Position numbers and translations under genes: made by a program
Part shown: in pieces, positions 10,247 to 19,236 of the stretch
Layout: the number at the start of each line of letters is the position of its first letter
Numbering within the stretch: the first letter of the stretch is position 1
The notes under the pieces: model-generated
Seen by the model: only the letters and a program-made list of their open reading frames with translations
What the model was told of the DNA's origin: nothing
The model's database searches: none
Source: Scilla litardierei
Lineage: Eukaryota > Streptophyta > Magnoliopsida > Asparagales > Asparagaceae
Direction: 5' to 3'
Assembly (NCBI GenBank): GCA_030789695.1
Contig: CM061140.1
Span: 78,616,422 to 78,680,421, forward strand
Length of the DNA stretch: 64,000 bases

Positions 10247-12982
10247 ATGCGCAGGAGTTCAAGGAGTCTTGACGACTTGATTCCCCTCGATCCAGAGATT
10301 AACGCCACCCTTAGGCGTTTGGCCGCCGAGAAGCGAAGAAGAGAAGATCCCGAATCCATGGAGGAGAACACCCCACCTCACAAGTCTCTGCTGGAGTACT
10401 CGATGCCATCCATCGAGTCGACTTCTGCCATCCGATCTCCAGCTATTGCGGCCCAAAGCTTTGAGCTGAAGCCGTCTCTAGTGACATGGATCCAGCAGGA
10501 CCAGTTTGCGGGTGCGCCCATGGAGAGCCCGATAGAGCACCTGGACTCCTTCTTGGAAAAGTGTGACACCTTCTGAATTAATGGTGTCACTACAGAGGCT
10601 ATCCGTCTGAAGCTGTTCCCTTTCTCTTTGCGGGACAAGGCCAAGCAGTGGTTAAGGGGGAAGGACCCCAATACTTTCAACACCTGGGAGAAGCTCTCCA
10701 ATGCTTTTTTGACGAAGTTCTTTCCTCCGGGGAAGACCATGAAGTTGAGGAGTGAGATCTCCTCCTTCTCCCAGGCCAGCCACGAGTCCTTGCATGAAGC
10801 TTGGATGAGATATAAAGAGATGCAAAGAAGATGCCCTCACCATGAGCTTCCGAAGTGGCAGATTATCAATCTGTTCTACAATGGGTTGAGGGATGACCTT
10901 AAATATTCTATGGACGCCGCGGCTGGGGGTTCCTTCATGTCTAGAAGCGAGGAAGATGCCGGGAATATTCTGGAGAACATGGCATCCAACAATGAGCGGT
11001 GGTGTGACGAGAGAGCCACACCAAGAACTGGGGGTATACACAGAGTCGAGGACGTCGACAAACTTTCAAGCAAGTTTGACTTGCTTTCGACCCAGATCTC
11101 CGCACTGATGGTAGGAGCCGGTGGAGCCGGTACACAGCAAGTTTCTGCAGTAGAGTCCGAATTTCTTGGGGAATTCGACGGTGGTGACATCTCACCACCG
11201 TTGGATCAGGCGAGCGCACTATTTTACAACCCCACTGGGAATGCGCCATATCCGCCAAGGACAAATTCCAACCCGGCCTACTCTCCCAACAACCGGAACC
11301 ACCCGAATTTCAGTTACCGGCCACCATTTCAGCCCTCGCCGCCTCAGCAGCCGCAGCAACAAATTTATCAGCCGGCTAGACCACCGTAGAATCAGGGTCA
11401 GCTGCAACCGTTTCAGTAGCAACCTCAGCAACAAACGTACGCTCCCAGGAATGAGCAGCCGTTCCAGCAGCAGCAGTATGGCCAACAGAGGGCCATCTCT
11501 CCGATTGAGTCTCTCTTGACTCAATATATTACCAACCAGGAGAGGATCAACCAAAAGCTGGAAATGGGCCAGCGGACCCTCACGGACAAAGTAACCCAGC
11601 TGGGGTTACAGGTGGCGAACCTTGCAAGGTCACAAAACCAATTGCCGCCACAACTGGAGGTGAACCCGAGGGGAGCAACACAAACATCGTCACTCGTGCA
11701 CGAGCACGCGAATGTGTCCGCTATTGTTCTGAGAAGCGGGACACAAATTCCTACTAGAGTGCCCCCTAGCAACCCGGAAGCACCATTGGTCGTTGAGAGA
11801 CCGACCGAAAAATTAAGTGACACCGGTGCTTCGTCATCAAATCCCATGACTCCGGAGGGAGTGTCTGAAAAAGAGAAGAAGAAGGAGGAAGAGAGCCCAA
11901 GAGTGTATAAACCCGTTGTGCCATTTCCACAACGGTTGGCTCAGGCGAAAATTGATGAGAAATATGGGAAGTTCTTCGCCATGGTCAAGGACCTAAGCCT
12001 GCAAATCCCCTTCTTGGAAGCAATCGAAACAATCCCCTCCTATGCAAAATTCTTGAAAGATTTGGTGACCAAAGGGTCAAGAAAAGAGAAAGTGGTGCTG
12101 ACGGTGGAATGTAGCGCTCTTATTCAGCAGGATAACCCACCGAAGCTCAAGGACCCGGGGAGCTTCTCTATTCCTTGCACGATCGGGGCTGTGAAGATTC
12201 ATCGTGCACTCGTCGATCTAGGAGCGAGTGTTAGCTTGATGCCCTTGTCAATGTACAGAAGGATAGGAATGGGCGATTTGGAGCCCACCGGGATGACGCT
12301 ACAACTGGCTGACCGGTCGGTCAAATATCCAGTGGGAATTGTTGATGATCTCCCCGTGAATGTGAGAGGGGTGCATGTGCCTGTGGACTTTGTAGTCATG
12401 GACATGCCCGAAGACGCACACACCCCCATTATCCTGGGACGGCCTTTCATGGCCACTGCTGGCGTTCTTATAGATGTGAAGAACGTAAAACTCTCCTTGA
12501 ACGTCAGCGGGGAGAAAGTTGAGTTTGACCTGGGACTATCCATGAAGCACCCCGACCCTCCTGATGACCTCCGGTGTAATTTGCTTGAGATAGAAGAAGA
12601 AAAGGCTGTAGAGGAGAGCTCCTGGGAGATTCTCCTGAGAAACCACCCAGATGACTTGGGGAATTCTGAAGATGAAGAAGGCCCCGAAGACAAAGAAGCT
12701 GCTGGAAGACCGAGTGCAGTGAGAACGACCCCTCCCGGGTTCCCCAAGGTTCCTCCTGTGAGGAGAACGGGGAAAGAGCTCACGGACCTCACTAAAAACG
12801 AGGTCTGAATCCTGAAGAAGATGGCGGGAAGCGCCAACACCAAGGAAAAGCCCCCAGACCTCGAGAACAAAGGGAGGGTGGTTGAGCAAGTATTTTTCCA
12901 GCCGTTGACTATCCCGAGCGCCTTCAGCTCCAACAAGGAAGAGATGCCTAAGTTTGGGCATCACCCGTATCAGCCACCATGA
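10247..12982 (+). pseudogene. gag-protease ORF of element B (single frame, four premature stops)
   Basis: One continuous frame of 911 codons from ATG 10247 to TGA 12980-12982. Order: N-terminal arm, gag capsid-type domain (about residues 75-300), Q-rich linker (about 365-410), a region with KFFAMVKDLSLQIPFLEAI, and an aspartic protease with DLGAS at residue 657 and ILGRP near residue 728. The C-terminus ends in a HHPYQPP-type tail shared with A and D. Premature stops are at 10574-10576, 11387-11389, about 11417-11419 and 12806-12808. By comparison with A and D they are CGG to TGA (twice) and CAG to TAG (twice). In autonomous Athila elements RT, RNase H and integrase would follow the protease; here the ORF simply ends. 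Confidence 0.88.
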
Positions 12983-13028
12983 GCATCCCTTGCGGGCGTC
13001 GAGCCAACGACGTTAAACAAGTGCGCTT

Positions 13029-13046
13029 CATGGGAGGCAACCCATG
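13029..13046 (+). other. Conserved post-pol hairpin (CATGGG/CCCATG)
   Basis: CATGGG, loop AGGCAA, CCCATG, lying about 50 bp after the gag-protease stop, within a block (ACGTTAAACAAG, GCGCTTC, GGGAGGCAACCC) that in Athila elements follows the end of the whole gag-pol ORF (family knowledge from memory). Present in A (24165-24182, one mismatch) and D (46205-46222, one mismatch). Confidence 0.6.
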
Positions 13047-13179
13047 TTCTAAACTTTTTCTCAAATTTTTAGCGTTATTTTTTTACTTTATTTTATCTAT
13101 TTCTGTAAATAAAATCAGCCGCGAGAACATCCGTTCGGGGACTTAATCAAATTTCTTGGTTTTTGCAGGAAACAAGCCC

Positions 13180-13528
13180 CAACCGATCGGGTGATAACTC
13201 ACCCGATCGGTTGGGATGTGTCAGATACATGCCGAGATCTGTCCCCGAATGAACCGATCGGTGGAGTAATGAAGAGACCGGTTGGCAGACCGGGTGAGCC
13301 AGGGAGAGCCCTCGGAAATTTTTGGGGAAGTATCAACCGATCGGTTGAGTTCGTGCACGATCGGTTGACGAGACCGGGTGAGCAGCCCTAAGTTCTCGGG
13401 AAAATGTGTGGAGCGGCCAACCGATCGGTTGACAACTCAACCGATCGGTTCGCCTGTAGCATTTCTTCGGCAAAATTTTCGACCTAACCGTCAACCGATC
13501 GGGTGACATGTCACCCGATCGGTTCGAC
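13180..13528 (+). repeat. Internal palindrome array of element B
   Basis: Roughly ten CCGATCGG-type 12-14-bp palindromes, many in inverted pairs (for example CAACCGATCGGGTGA facing TCACCCGATCGGTTG). The same motif fills U3 of the LTRs. Its last unit, 13490-13528, is an inverted repeat with an AT spacer. Confidence 0.9.
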
Positions 13529-13545
13529 TTAAAACCCTATATAAA
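13490..13545 (+). promoter_or_regulatory. Internal promoter of ORF2 in B (inverted repeat plus TATA)
   Basis: GTCAACCGATCGGGTGAC (13490-13507), AT, then the near-perfect inverted copy (13510-13528, one inserted C). Nine bases later is TATATAAA (13538-13545). The spacing equals that in the LTR promoter. It stands about 450 bp upstream of the ORF2 ATG. Promoter activity is inferred. Confidence 0.7.
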
Positions 13546-13993
13546 CCCCCCCCCCCCCCGACACCCGCTCGTTTCCATCTCACCCGATCGCAAAAACCCC
13601 CAAAATCCGCCGTCGTTTTGCCTTCCCCTCTTCGCCAACAACCGATCTCCACTCCCCCACGCCCTCTACTCCTCCATTACTCCCACTCTCCACCTCCTTC
13701 ATCAACCCCCCCCATCATCTACACCCTCTCTCTCCTCCCATTCCGAGATTTTGACCTAATTTTCCCCCAAACCACCCCCGTTTCGAAAATTATTGCCGAA
13801 GGAGTTCGCCACGGCTCCAAGCTACTCTCGCTGAACAGTGTGGGGACATCTACGAGCAAGCTCCGCCATTCCGCTTGGGTAAACTCGCTCCTAAGCTTAT
13901 ATTTATATATTCGCCCTATTTGTCGAGCTTGCTTGGTTGCTTGTGTTAGTGTGCATCCACGATTTTTGCACTAATTCTTGCTCACACACACAC
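13546..13993 (+). other. ORF2 leader of element B
   Basis: A C14 run (13546-13559) is followed by a C-rich untranslated stretch and an AC-rich sequence just before the ORF2 ATG. No conserved reading frame is shared with the leaders of A or D. Confidence 0.55.
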
Positions 13994-16012
13994 ATGGCTA
14001 AAGATAAGGATAAGGGGAAGGGTATCATGCGGGAAGAGGAGCCGTCTCGAAAGAGACGAAAACAAACACGCCCCCCTTCCCGTACACGAGCACTTACGCT
14101 TGGCCCTCCTCCGCCTGTTGTCCCCCCTGTGGACCCAATGTTGGGGCCACACGGGTATATTTTTCGGAACCAGGAGCACAAAGATTTTTACCGTAGGCTT
14201 GATGCTCGAGGGCATCTTTCCACTAAGTTCCCGCACGCACGTACACTTGTCGATCTCGGTGTCTTCACCGAGGTCGAATATCTTTTTGCTAACTTAGGAT
14301 GGTTGGCCTTTCTTAGTGCTCATGCAATATCCTTCCCGGCACTCACACTCGAGTTCCTCTCCACACTTACTTGGGAGTCCGGGTCGATCATTAAATTCAG
14401 GGTGAGTAACCGTAGTGTCACCACGGATCTGAACACGATCAACGATATATTTGGTTTCCCCAATCTCGGGGATGATTCCATCCGACACTACGGGTACACG
14501 CCCGAGTTTGATGTCGATCAATTCTGGTTCCGCCTCACTTTGATCCGTGATTACCCCCGAGGTAGGGCCAAGGCCTCCTCCATCATTCATCCCGTGTTTC
14601 GTTTAGCCCACAGGATCATTTCATCTGCATTCTTTCCTAGGGACGAGTCTGGTACTGTGACTATCCCTGACCTCTTTATCCTTTGGGCCATGACTTTTCC
14701 TTATGTCCGGGATGATGATGGAGTCAGCTTCAGGGCCCCTACCGTCCCCATCCATGGCAGCGATTGGCTTATTTACAAGCTACTCGAGATCAGCCGGGCC
14801 GGGAAGGGGAAGTTCTATTGTGGGGGCATCATCACGATCAAATGCTCTCACGTCCAATTCAATATAACCATCCCCAACAATCTTCCAGCTGCCGCAGGAC
14901 CCTCACATCTCGATATTGATGTCCTGCGGCACATCCACATGATCAAGCCCCGCTCGGATGGCCGCTTCATATTTCATTATGGCCATCCCCCAGCCCCTTA
15001 CACCATCCTGCCCAACCCCGCTCGCATGACCCTTGTCCTCGTGGGAGATTGGACTTTTCCTCCTGATCCCGACTTCTTAGCTGAGTTGAATCTTCCTTTC
15101 TTTCCCGCAGACGCCCGCAGATCATCGTCCCCTGTCGCCCACTTAGGCGAGCAGGATATCCCTGCGTCTGAGAGAGATTTAGGGGCTGGCCCGAGTCGTC
15201 CTGTTTCTGCTCCGGGACCGATCACGTCTGAGCACCTCTTTGCGGCCATTTCTGGCCTTGTCTCCTGTGCCGGCATGACCATTGCCGCTGGCACCTCTTC
15301 GACCTTACCTGGCGGCACCACCTCTGCCTCGCGTCGGTCTACATCTTTTGGTCGTCGTCAGGTATCTGCCCGTCTGGGACTTGAGAGGGAGGTCGCTGCC
15401 CTTCGTGAGCTCGCGATGTCCTCTGCTTCCTCAGACCCATCGCCATCCTCCTTTCTTACTCACCCACGTTTCCTCGCACTTGAGAGGAACGTGGCAGCCA
15501 TTCTCCGCCTTCTTACTCATATCCACGGACCACCCCCACCTTCACCACCCCCACCTTCACCACCCCGGCGATCTTCTCCTCCACCCACCCACACTTCCCC
15601 ACATCCATCACCCCCCCCTCCACACTCATCTTCTCCACCTCCACGTCCCATCCCGGCATCCACTTCACCCCTCCCGACCACTTCCATCGCACCCACGCTA
15701 CCTCCCTCTTCCTCCGTCACTCCATACGTGCGTCGGAGGAAATTACCGGTACGTTCCAGATCCCTCCCACCACCTCCCACTACCGTCACCACCACATCTA
15801 CTTCCTCCATTTCCATTCCTCTCACCACCGCCTTGATCGCCTTCCTACCACCACCACCCACCACCACCGACACTCCTCCCATCATTCACACCACCACTGC
15901 CCCTATTCCTTCACCTCATTCCCCACTTCTCAGCACACCCCCAGCCTCCCCCGACCACCCATCCCCACCCTCTTCCGAGGAGGACGAGGACTCACCTTCT
16001 GCTGCTTTCTGA
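13994..16012 (+). CDS. ORF2 of element B: ATHILA ORF-1 / 'putative plant transposon protein'-like, intact
   Basis: 672 codons from ATG 13994, chosen because D starts at the homologous ATG (47144) and an AC-rich leader precedes both. Residues 1-30 are lysine- and arginine-rich with an SRKRRKQTR motif (18-26) that resembles a nuclear localisation signal. Residues about 50-330 form the conserved domain, with LGPHGYIFRNQ, LVDLGVFTEV, LTLEFLSTL, IFGFPNLGDD, RLAHRIISSAFFPRDES and IPDLFILWAMTFP blocks. The last 180 residues are proline/serine-rich and disordered, with a basic YVRRRKLPVRSRS patch and an acidic SSEEDEDSP end. It sits where Athila elements carry their env-like ORF, but no signal peptide or membrane segment is visible. 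It is the only long intact ORF of the gypsy family in the window. Molecular function is unknown. Confidence 0.82.
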   Translation: MAKDKDKGKGIMREEEPSRKRRKQTRPPSRTRALTLGPPPPVVPPVDPMLGPHGYIFRNQEHKDFYRRLDARGHLSTKFPHARTLVDLGVFTEVEYLFANLGWLAFLSAHAISFPALTLEFLSTLTWESGSIIKFRVSNRSVTTDLNTINDIFGFPNLGDDSIRHYGYTPEFDVDQFWFRLTLIRDYPRGRAKASSIIHPVFRLAHRIISSAFFPRDESGTVTIPDLFILWAMTFPYVRDDDGVSFRAPTVPIHGSDWLIYKLLEISRAGKGKFYCGGIITIKCSHVQFNITIPNNLPAAAGPSHLDIDVLRHIHMIKPRSDGRFIFHYGHPPAPYTILPNPARMTLVLVGDWTFPPDPDFLAELNLPFFPADARRSSSPVAHLGEQDIPASERDLGAGPSRPVSAPGPITSEHLFAAISGLVSCAGMTIAAGTSSTLPGGTTSASRRSTSFGRRQVSARLGLEREVAALRELAMSSASSDPSPSSFLTHPRFLALERNVAAILRLLTHIHGPPPPSPPPPSPPRRSSPPPTHTSPHPSPPPPHSSSPPPRPIPASTSPLPTTSIAPTLPPSSSVTPYVRRRKLPVRSRSLPPPPTTVTTTSTSSISIPLTTALIAFLPPPPTTTDTPPIIHTTTAPIPSPHSPLLSTPPASPDHPSPPSSEEDEDSPSAAF

Positions 16013-16351
16013 TTTCCCCTCTTTTGTTTTTGCCTCCCCCTTGCTTATATCTGGATTTCATTGATTACATCATTTCGCTAGCACTTTCTGGTCTAGCTTG
16101 GGGGACGTCTGTTTTGTGTGCTGTCGTGTTTTGTTTGTTTTTCTCATTTTTGTGTGTGCTTGTTTTTCACTTTTTGAGCGTCGTGTCGTGTGATTTTATT
16201 TTATTTTTATTTTTCATATTATTTTGATTTTGATTTTGATCTTTCTTTCTTTTTTCAGTTTCATCTGTGTGTTTTCCTCGTTTTCATTTCTTTTCGTGTC
16301 TGTGCGTATTTCCCCCCCCCCATTTTCATTGCCCTCCCGTACTCACTCAAA

Positions 16352-16388
16352 TTGCATTGAGGGCAATGCAAACTTCAGCTTGGGGGAG
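16352..16388 (+). other. Hairpin plus PPT-like module in B
   Basis: TTGCATTG, loop AGGG, CAATGCAA (16352-16371), then CTTC and AGCTTGGGGGAG (16377-16388). A has the identical module at 25955-25991. D has the hairpin at 49543-49562 with the PPT-like site mutated (AGCTTGGTGGAG). A similar hairpin (17635-17654) precedes the true PPT. Confidence 0.7.
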
Positions 16389-16923
16389 TCGCTCTGTGTG
16401 CGTCGTTTGAGTCCTTCTTTTCGTTTATTTGAGTCATTTTCCATCGTGTTTTTCTTTTTTTTTCTTTTTCCTTCTTTCTTTAGCTCTTTCTCCTAGAAAT
16501 GAATCCTATGATGAATCTCCACAAAGTCGCACACACACCTAGCACTGCACCGACAATCGCACTCACTAACCCTAGGATTTCGAGTCCTCTTGCATTTCAC
16601 GCATCGTGGGTCCACTTAGCTTTTTGTGAGTCGTGTGTCGTGACTAGCATTTGGTGTGCTTCTGCTTTGTGATTTCACTTTATATACCTGTCCAGGAATG
16701 ACCCCTAGATTATCATACTCCGATTTGAATATGCGGTATTTGCTTCCACTTTATGCATGCTATATTTATATCGTATACTTCAATTCGCATGCGTCAGGAT
16801 TCCACAACTAAGGACTAGGATAACCCATTTAGCCTGAGCTCTATTTAGCAAGAATAGCCGCCTTTGCCCGAGTGTTTAGATTTCGACTTCTTTTTTGTTT
16901 TACTTGGTGCAAATCCCCTCGTC

Positions 16924-16955
16924 GTGTACCGTTCTCCCACTTGGGAGAGTACACA
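16924..16955 (+). other. Conserved two-part hairpin in the 3' region of B
   Basis: GTGTAC pairs with GTACAC and inner CTCCCA with TGGGAG. The same sequence occurs in A near 26528-26559 and D near 50119-50150, always just before the A-rich tract. Function unknown; an RNA structure is possible. Confidence 0.55.
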
Positions 16956-17659
16956 AGTGTATAGCCAAAAATCCAAAAATCCAAAAAAGAAAGGGAGAAA
17001 AGAAAAGAAAAACCGAAAAAGAAAAGAAAAGAAAAAGATTGTATAGCCAAAAAGCCAAAAAAATATGCAATTACCCAAAACCAAAAAAAAAAATTCCCGT
17101 GTGAATATTTTCCTACTTGCCAAGAATAAAGGGAAGGCGAGAATTTGCACCGAGTGTTCTTCTCCACATCATCTCAACCCCCGTCGTTATCGAAAATACT
17201 TGGCTTAGGAACTATTTAGCTAGTATCTAAGCTATAGTGGCGTGATTTCCTTAACCCTAGTTGTGAAGTCCCCGATGCATGATACGCTTCTATTCCCACT
17301 CTTCTCATGCATGCTTGAGCTTATATTCGCCGCTTAATTCGATTCGGATCGATATTTTGGGTCATTCCTTGGGTTTGTGTATATCGAGCCTCATAGCACA
17401 TCGTAGAAAGCACACTGTTTGCTTGCACACGACCACGCTCAATCGCGCTTCACTGCGTGGACTCACGACACTTATTTGGACTCGCTTCCCTAGGTTTAGT
17501 GGTGTGATTTGGCGTTTGCTCGCTTGGTGTGTCGTTTTTGATTTTTGTGGCTCTGATGGACGATCTAGGGCTTAGAGCTTTCTTTTTCTTTCTTGCTCTC
17601 TATTTTTCCCTTCCGAGCTCCTACTCTCACTCGTCTTCATCGAGGACGAGGAAGAGTTC

Positions 17660-17673
17660 AGCTTGGGGGATTT
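17660..17673 (+). promoter_or_regulatory. Polypurine tract of B
   Basis: AGCTTGGGGGATTT abuts the 3' LTR. The same 14-mer stands before the 3' LTRs of A and D. Confidence 0.85.
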
Positions 17674-19231
17674 TGACGTGCGTTTATATTTCATATGTTC
17701 ACGCACGTTTTCTTTTGTATTTCTCCGTGTTTTTCCGCCGTCTCTTATTCGTTTTCGTGTATTTTCCCGTTTTCTTTCACTTTTCTTTGTTTTTCCATGA
17801 TTGCAGGAGATTGACCACGTAGGGGACGTTTAATGATGATATCCCAAGTCCCCGGAGCAACGGGAGAAGTCACGCGTGATCCAGGGGGTCAAACGGCGAA
17901 GTATTCATCTTTCAGCCCCTCACCCGGTCGGTTGGTCATCTCCAACCGATCGGGTGATGCACGCGTGCACCAACCGGTCGCTGCCGCAGCTCACGAAGAA
18001 GTCACCCGACCGGTTCACAGACCGGTTCTGCGGGCGGATGTTCTCTGTTTTCTCGAGCAGAATTCCAACCGATCGGGTGATTCTCACCCGATCGGTTCAT
18101 CTGTAGCTGAAGAAGATAAGCTGAAGACACGGGCGTTCAACCAATCGGTTCACCCGACTGCTTCAAGATCCAACCGGTCACTCAAGAACTCACCCGACCG
18201 GTTCATGTGATCGGGTGAAAACTCGCCGTTTTCTGATGTTTATTTGTAACGGATCAACCGATCGGTTGACTTGTCAACCGATCGGTTGATGCGACGGCCT
18301 ATATATAGAGCCCCTAGGGTTCCAGAAACGAGAGTTGCTGTTTTTCTACTGTTTTATTCCCTTGTGACGGCTGTAATTGTTACTCTTTTGTAAGTTTTCA
18401 GATCTTTCTAAAATTTTAGTATTGTCTTTATTACTCTATTACTTCTGCATTGCAATCGTCTGATAATGATTCCAACGGTTAAATTTCATTTAGATCGCTT
18501 TTTCATGAATTTTTGTGAGTAGTTCCCAAATCTGGGATTTTGGTGGAAACCCCTTCGGGGGCTCTTCCCGATGCGTCCGTAGGGTTAGGAAATCGATAGG
18601 GAGTAGGAATCTAACGGTTACGCGGGGTGTTTCATTGTCATCGGCGGGAAAAAGACCGCCTTTGACCGTCGGGCCAAGGGGGAATAAACTTGGCGGTTGA
18701 CTCCCTAGCCATAGCTCACACACTTAGCGTTGACGTCGAATCCTAGCACGCGGGAGCGGCAGGATGAGATGTTGGGAGTTATCGTTGCGGGCTTAGTGCT
18801 CCCGGGATCGATAAGTGTTTATGGACACGGGAGTGCCCACTGGTCGAATCCGGGAAGTCCGGTGTATCATCCTGGGCACCGACCGGAATATCGGGCCCAT
18901 GGGACGCCGGTACCACTTTCAGAGGCAACGTCCCACCATTAGACCCTAATCCCGATCGCTATCCATACCCGTAGGCCGCGTCGGCGAGAGTCTCTCGTCG
19001 GGTTGGAAACCAAAGTTCCGGGTTTACTTTCTTTTCGTTCTTACGCTCTTATTTCCTTTCGTGACAACCATCCACCGATTCGGGCTAGCTCGCCCCTCAG
19101 GGTGATTTAGGTCCTACCTGACCCAAGCACAACCTCGCCTCCCTGAGTTCGATATTCCCGCACCATACACTAACCGTGAAACTTGCGGTAAACGACACCG
19201 CGCCGCCGCATAGCACGCGGGGCGCCGGTCA
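17674..19231 (+). repeat. 3' LTR of element B
   Basis: 1558 bp, same length as the 5' copy, with scattered substitutions visible by eye. The inverted repeat is at 18253-18290 and TATATATA at 18300-18307, again 9 bp apart. Confidence 0.95.
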
Positions 19232-19236
19232 AGACC

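Larger units (their letters stand above)
16013..17659 (+). other. 3' untranslated region of element B
   Basis: Non-coding stretch conserved in A and D. It holds AGCTTGGGGGA at 16094-16104, a perfect hairpin with a second PPT-like site (16352-16388), the hairpin at 16924-16955, an A-rich tract at about 16962-17100 and a last hairpin (17635-17654) before the true PPT. T-rich stretches make long but meaningless ORFs here. Confidence 0.7.
8490..19231 (+). mobile_element. Element B: complete non-autonomous Athila-like LTR retrotransposon with intact ORF2
   Basis: 10,742 bp with two LTRs of exactly 1558 bp (8490-10047, 17674-19231), a perfect tRNA-Asp PBS (10054-10070), a PPT (17660-17673) and a TSD. 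Content in order: leader, gag-protease frame with four in-frame stops, the conserved post-pol hairpin (13029-13046), palindrome array with TATA box, ORF2 of 672 codons without a stop, and a 1.65-kb 3' region with hairpins and PPT-like sites. RT, RNase H and integrase are absent. It is the innermost and so youngest element of the stack, and the only uninterrupted copy of the family with an open ORF2. Confidence 0.95.

Noticed and set aside
13180..13528. CRISPR-like interpretation of the regularly repeated short palindromes
   Set aside because: Units are inverted pairs with irregular spacing in plant retroelement promoters; there are no uniform spacers and the host is eukaryotic.
13850..13990. 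Intron in the ORF2 leader (GTAAACTCGCTCC donor in A and B)
   Set aside because: D lacks the GT donor at the same place and no acceptor is conserved; RNA data would be needed.
15282..15885. Shadow ORFs over the proline-rich part of ORF2 (also 48515-49170)
   Set aside because: They are alternative-frame and antisense readings of a CCA/CCC-rich coding stretch.
13994..16012. ORF2 as a retroviral-type envelope
   Set aside because: No signal peptide, transmembrane helix or cleavage site is visible. A basic nuclear-signal-like N-terminus and a proline-rich tail argue against a membrane protein.
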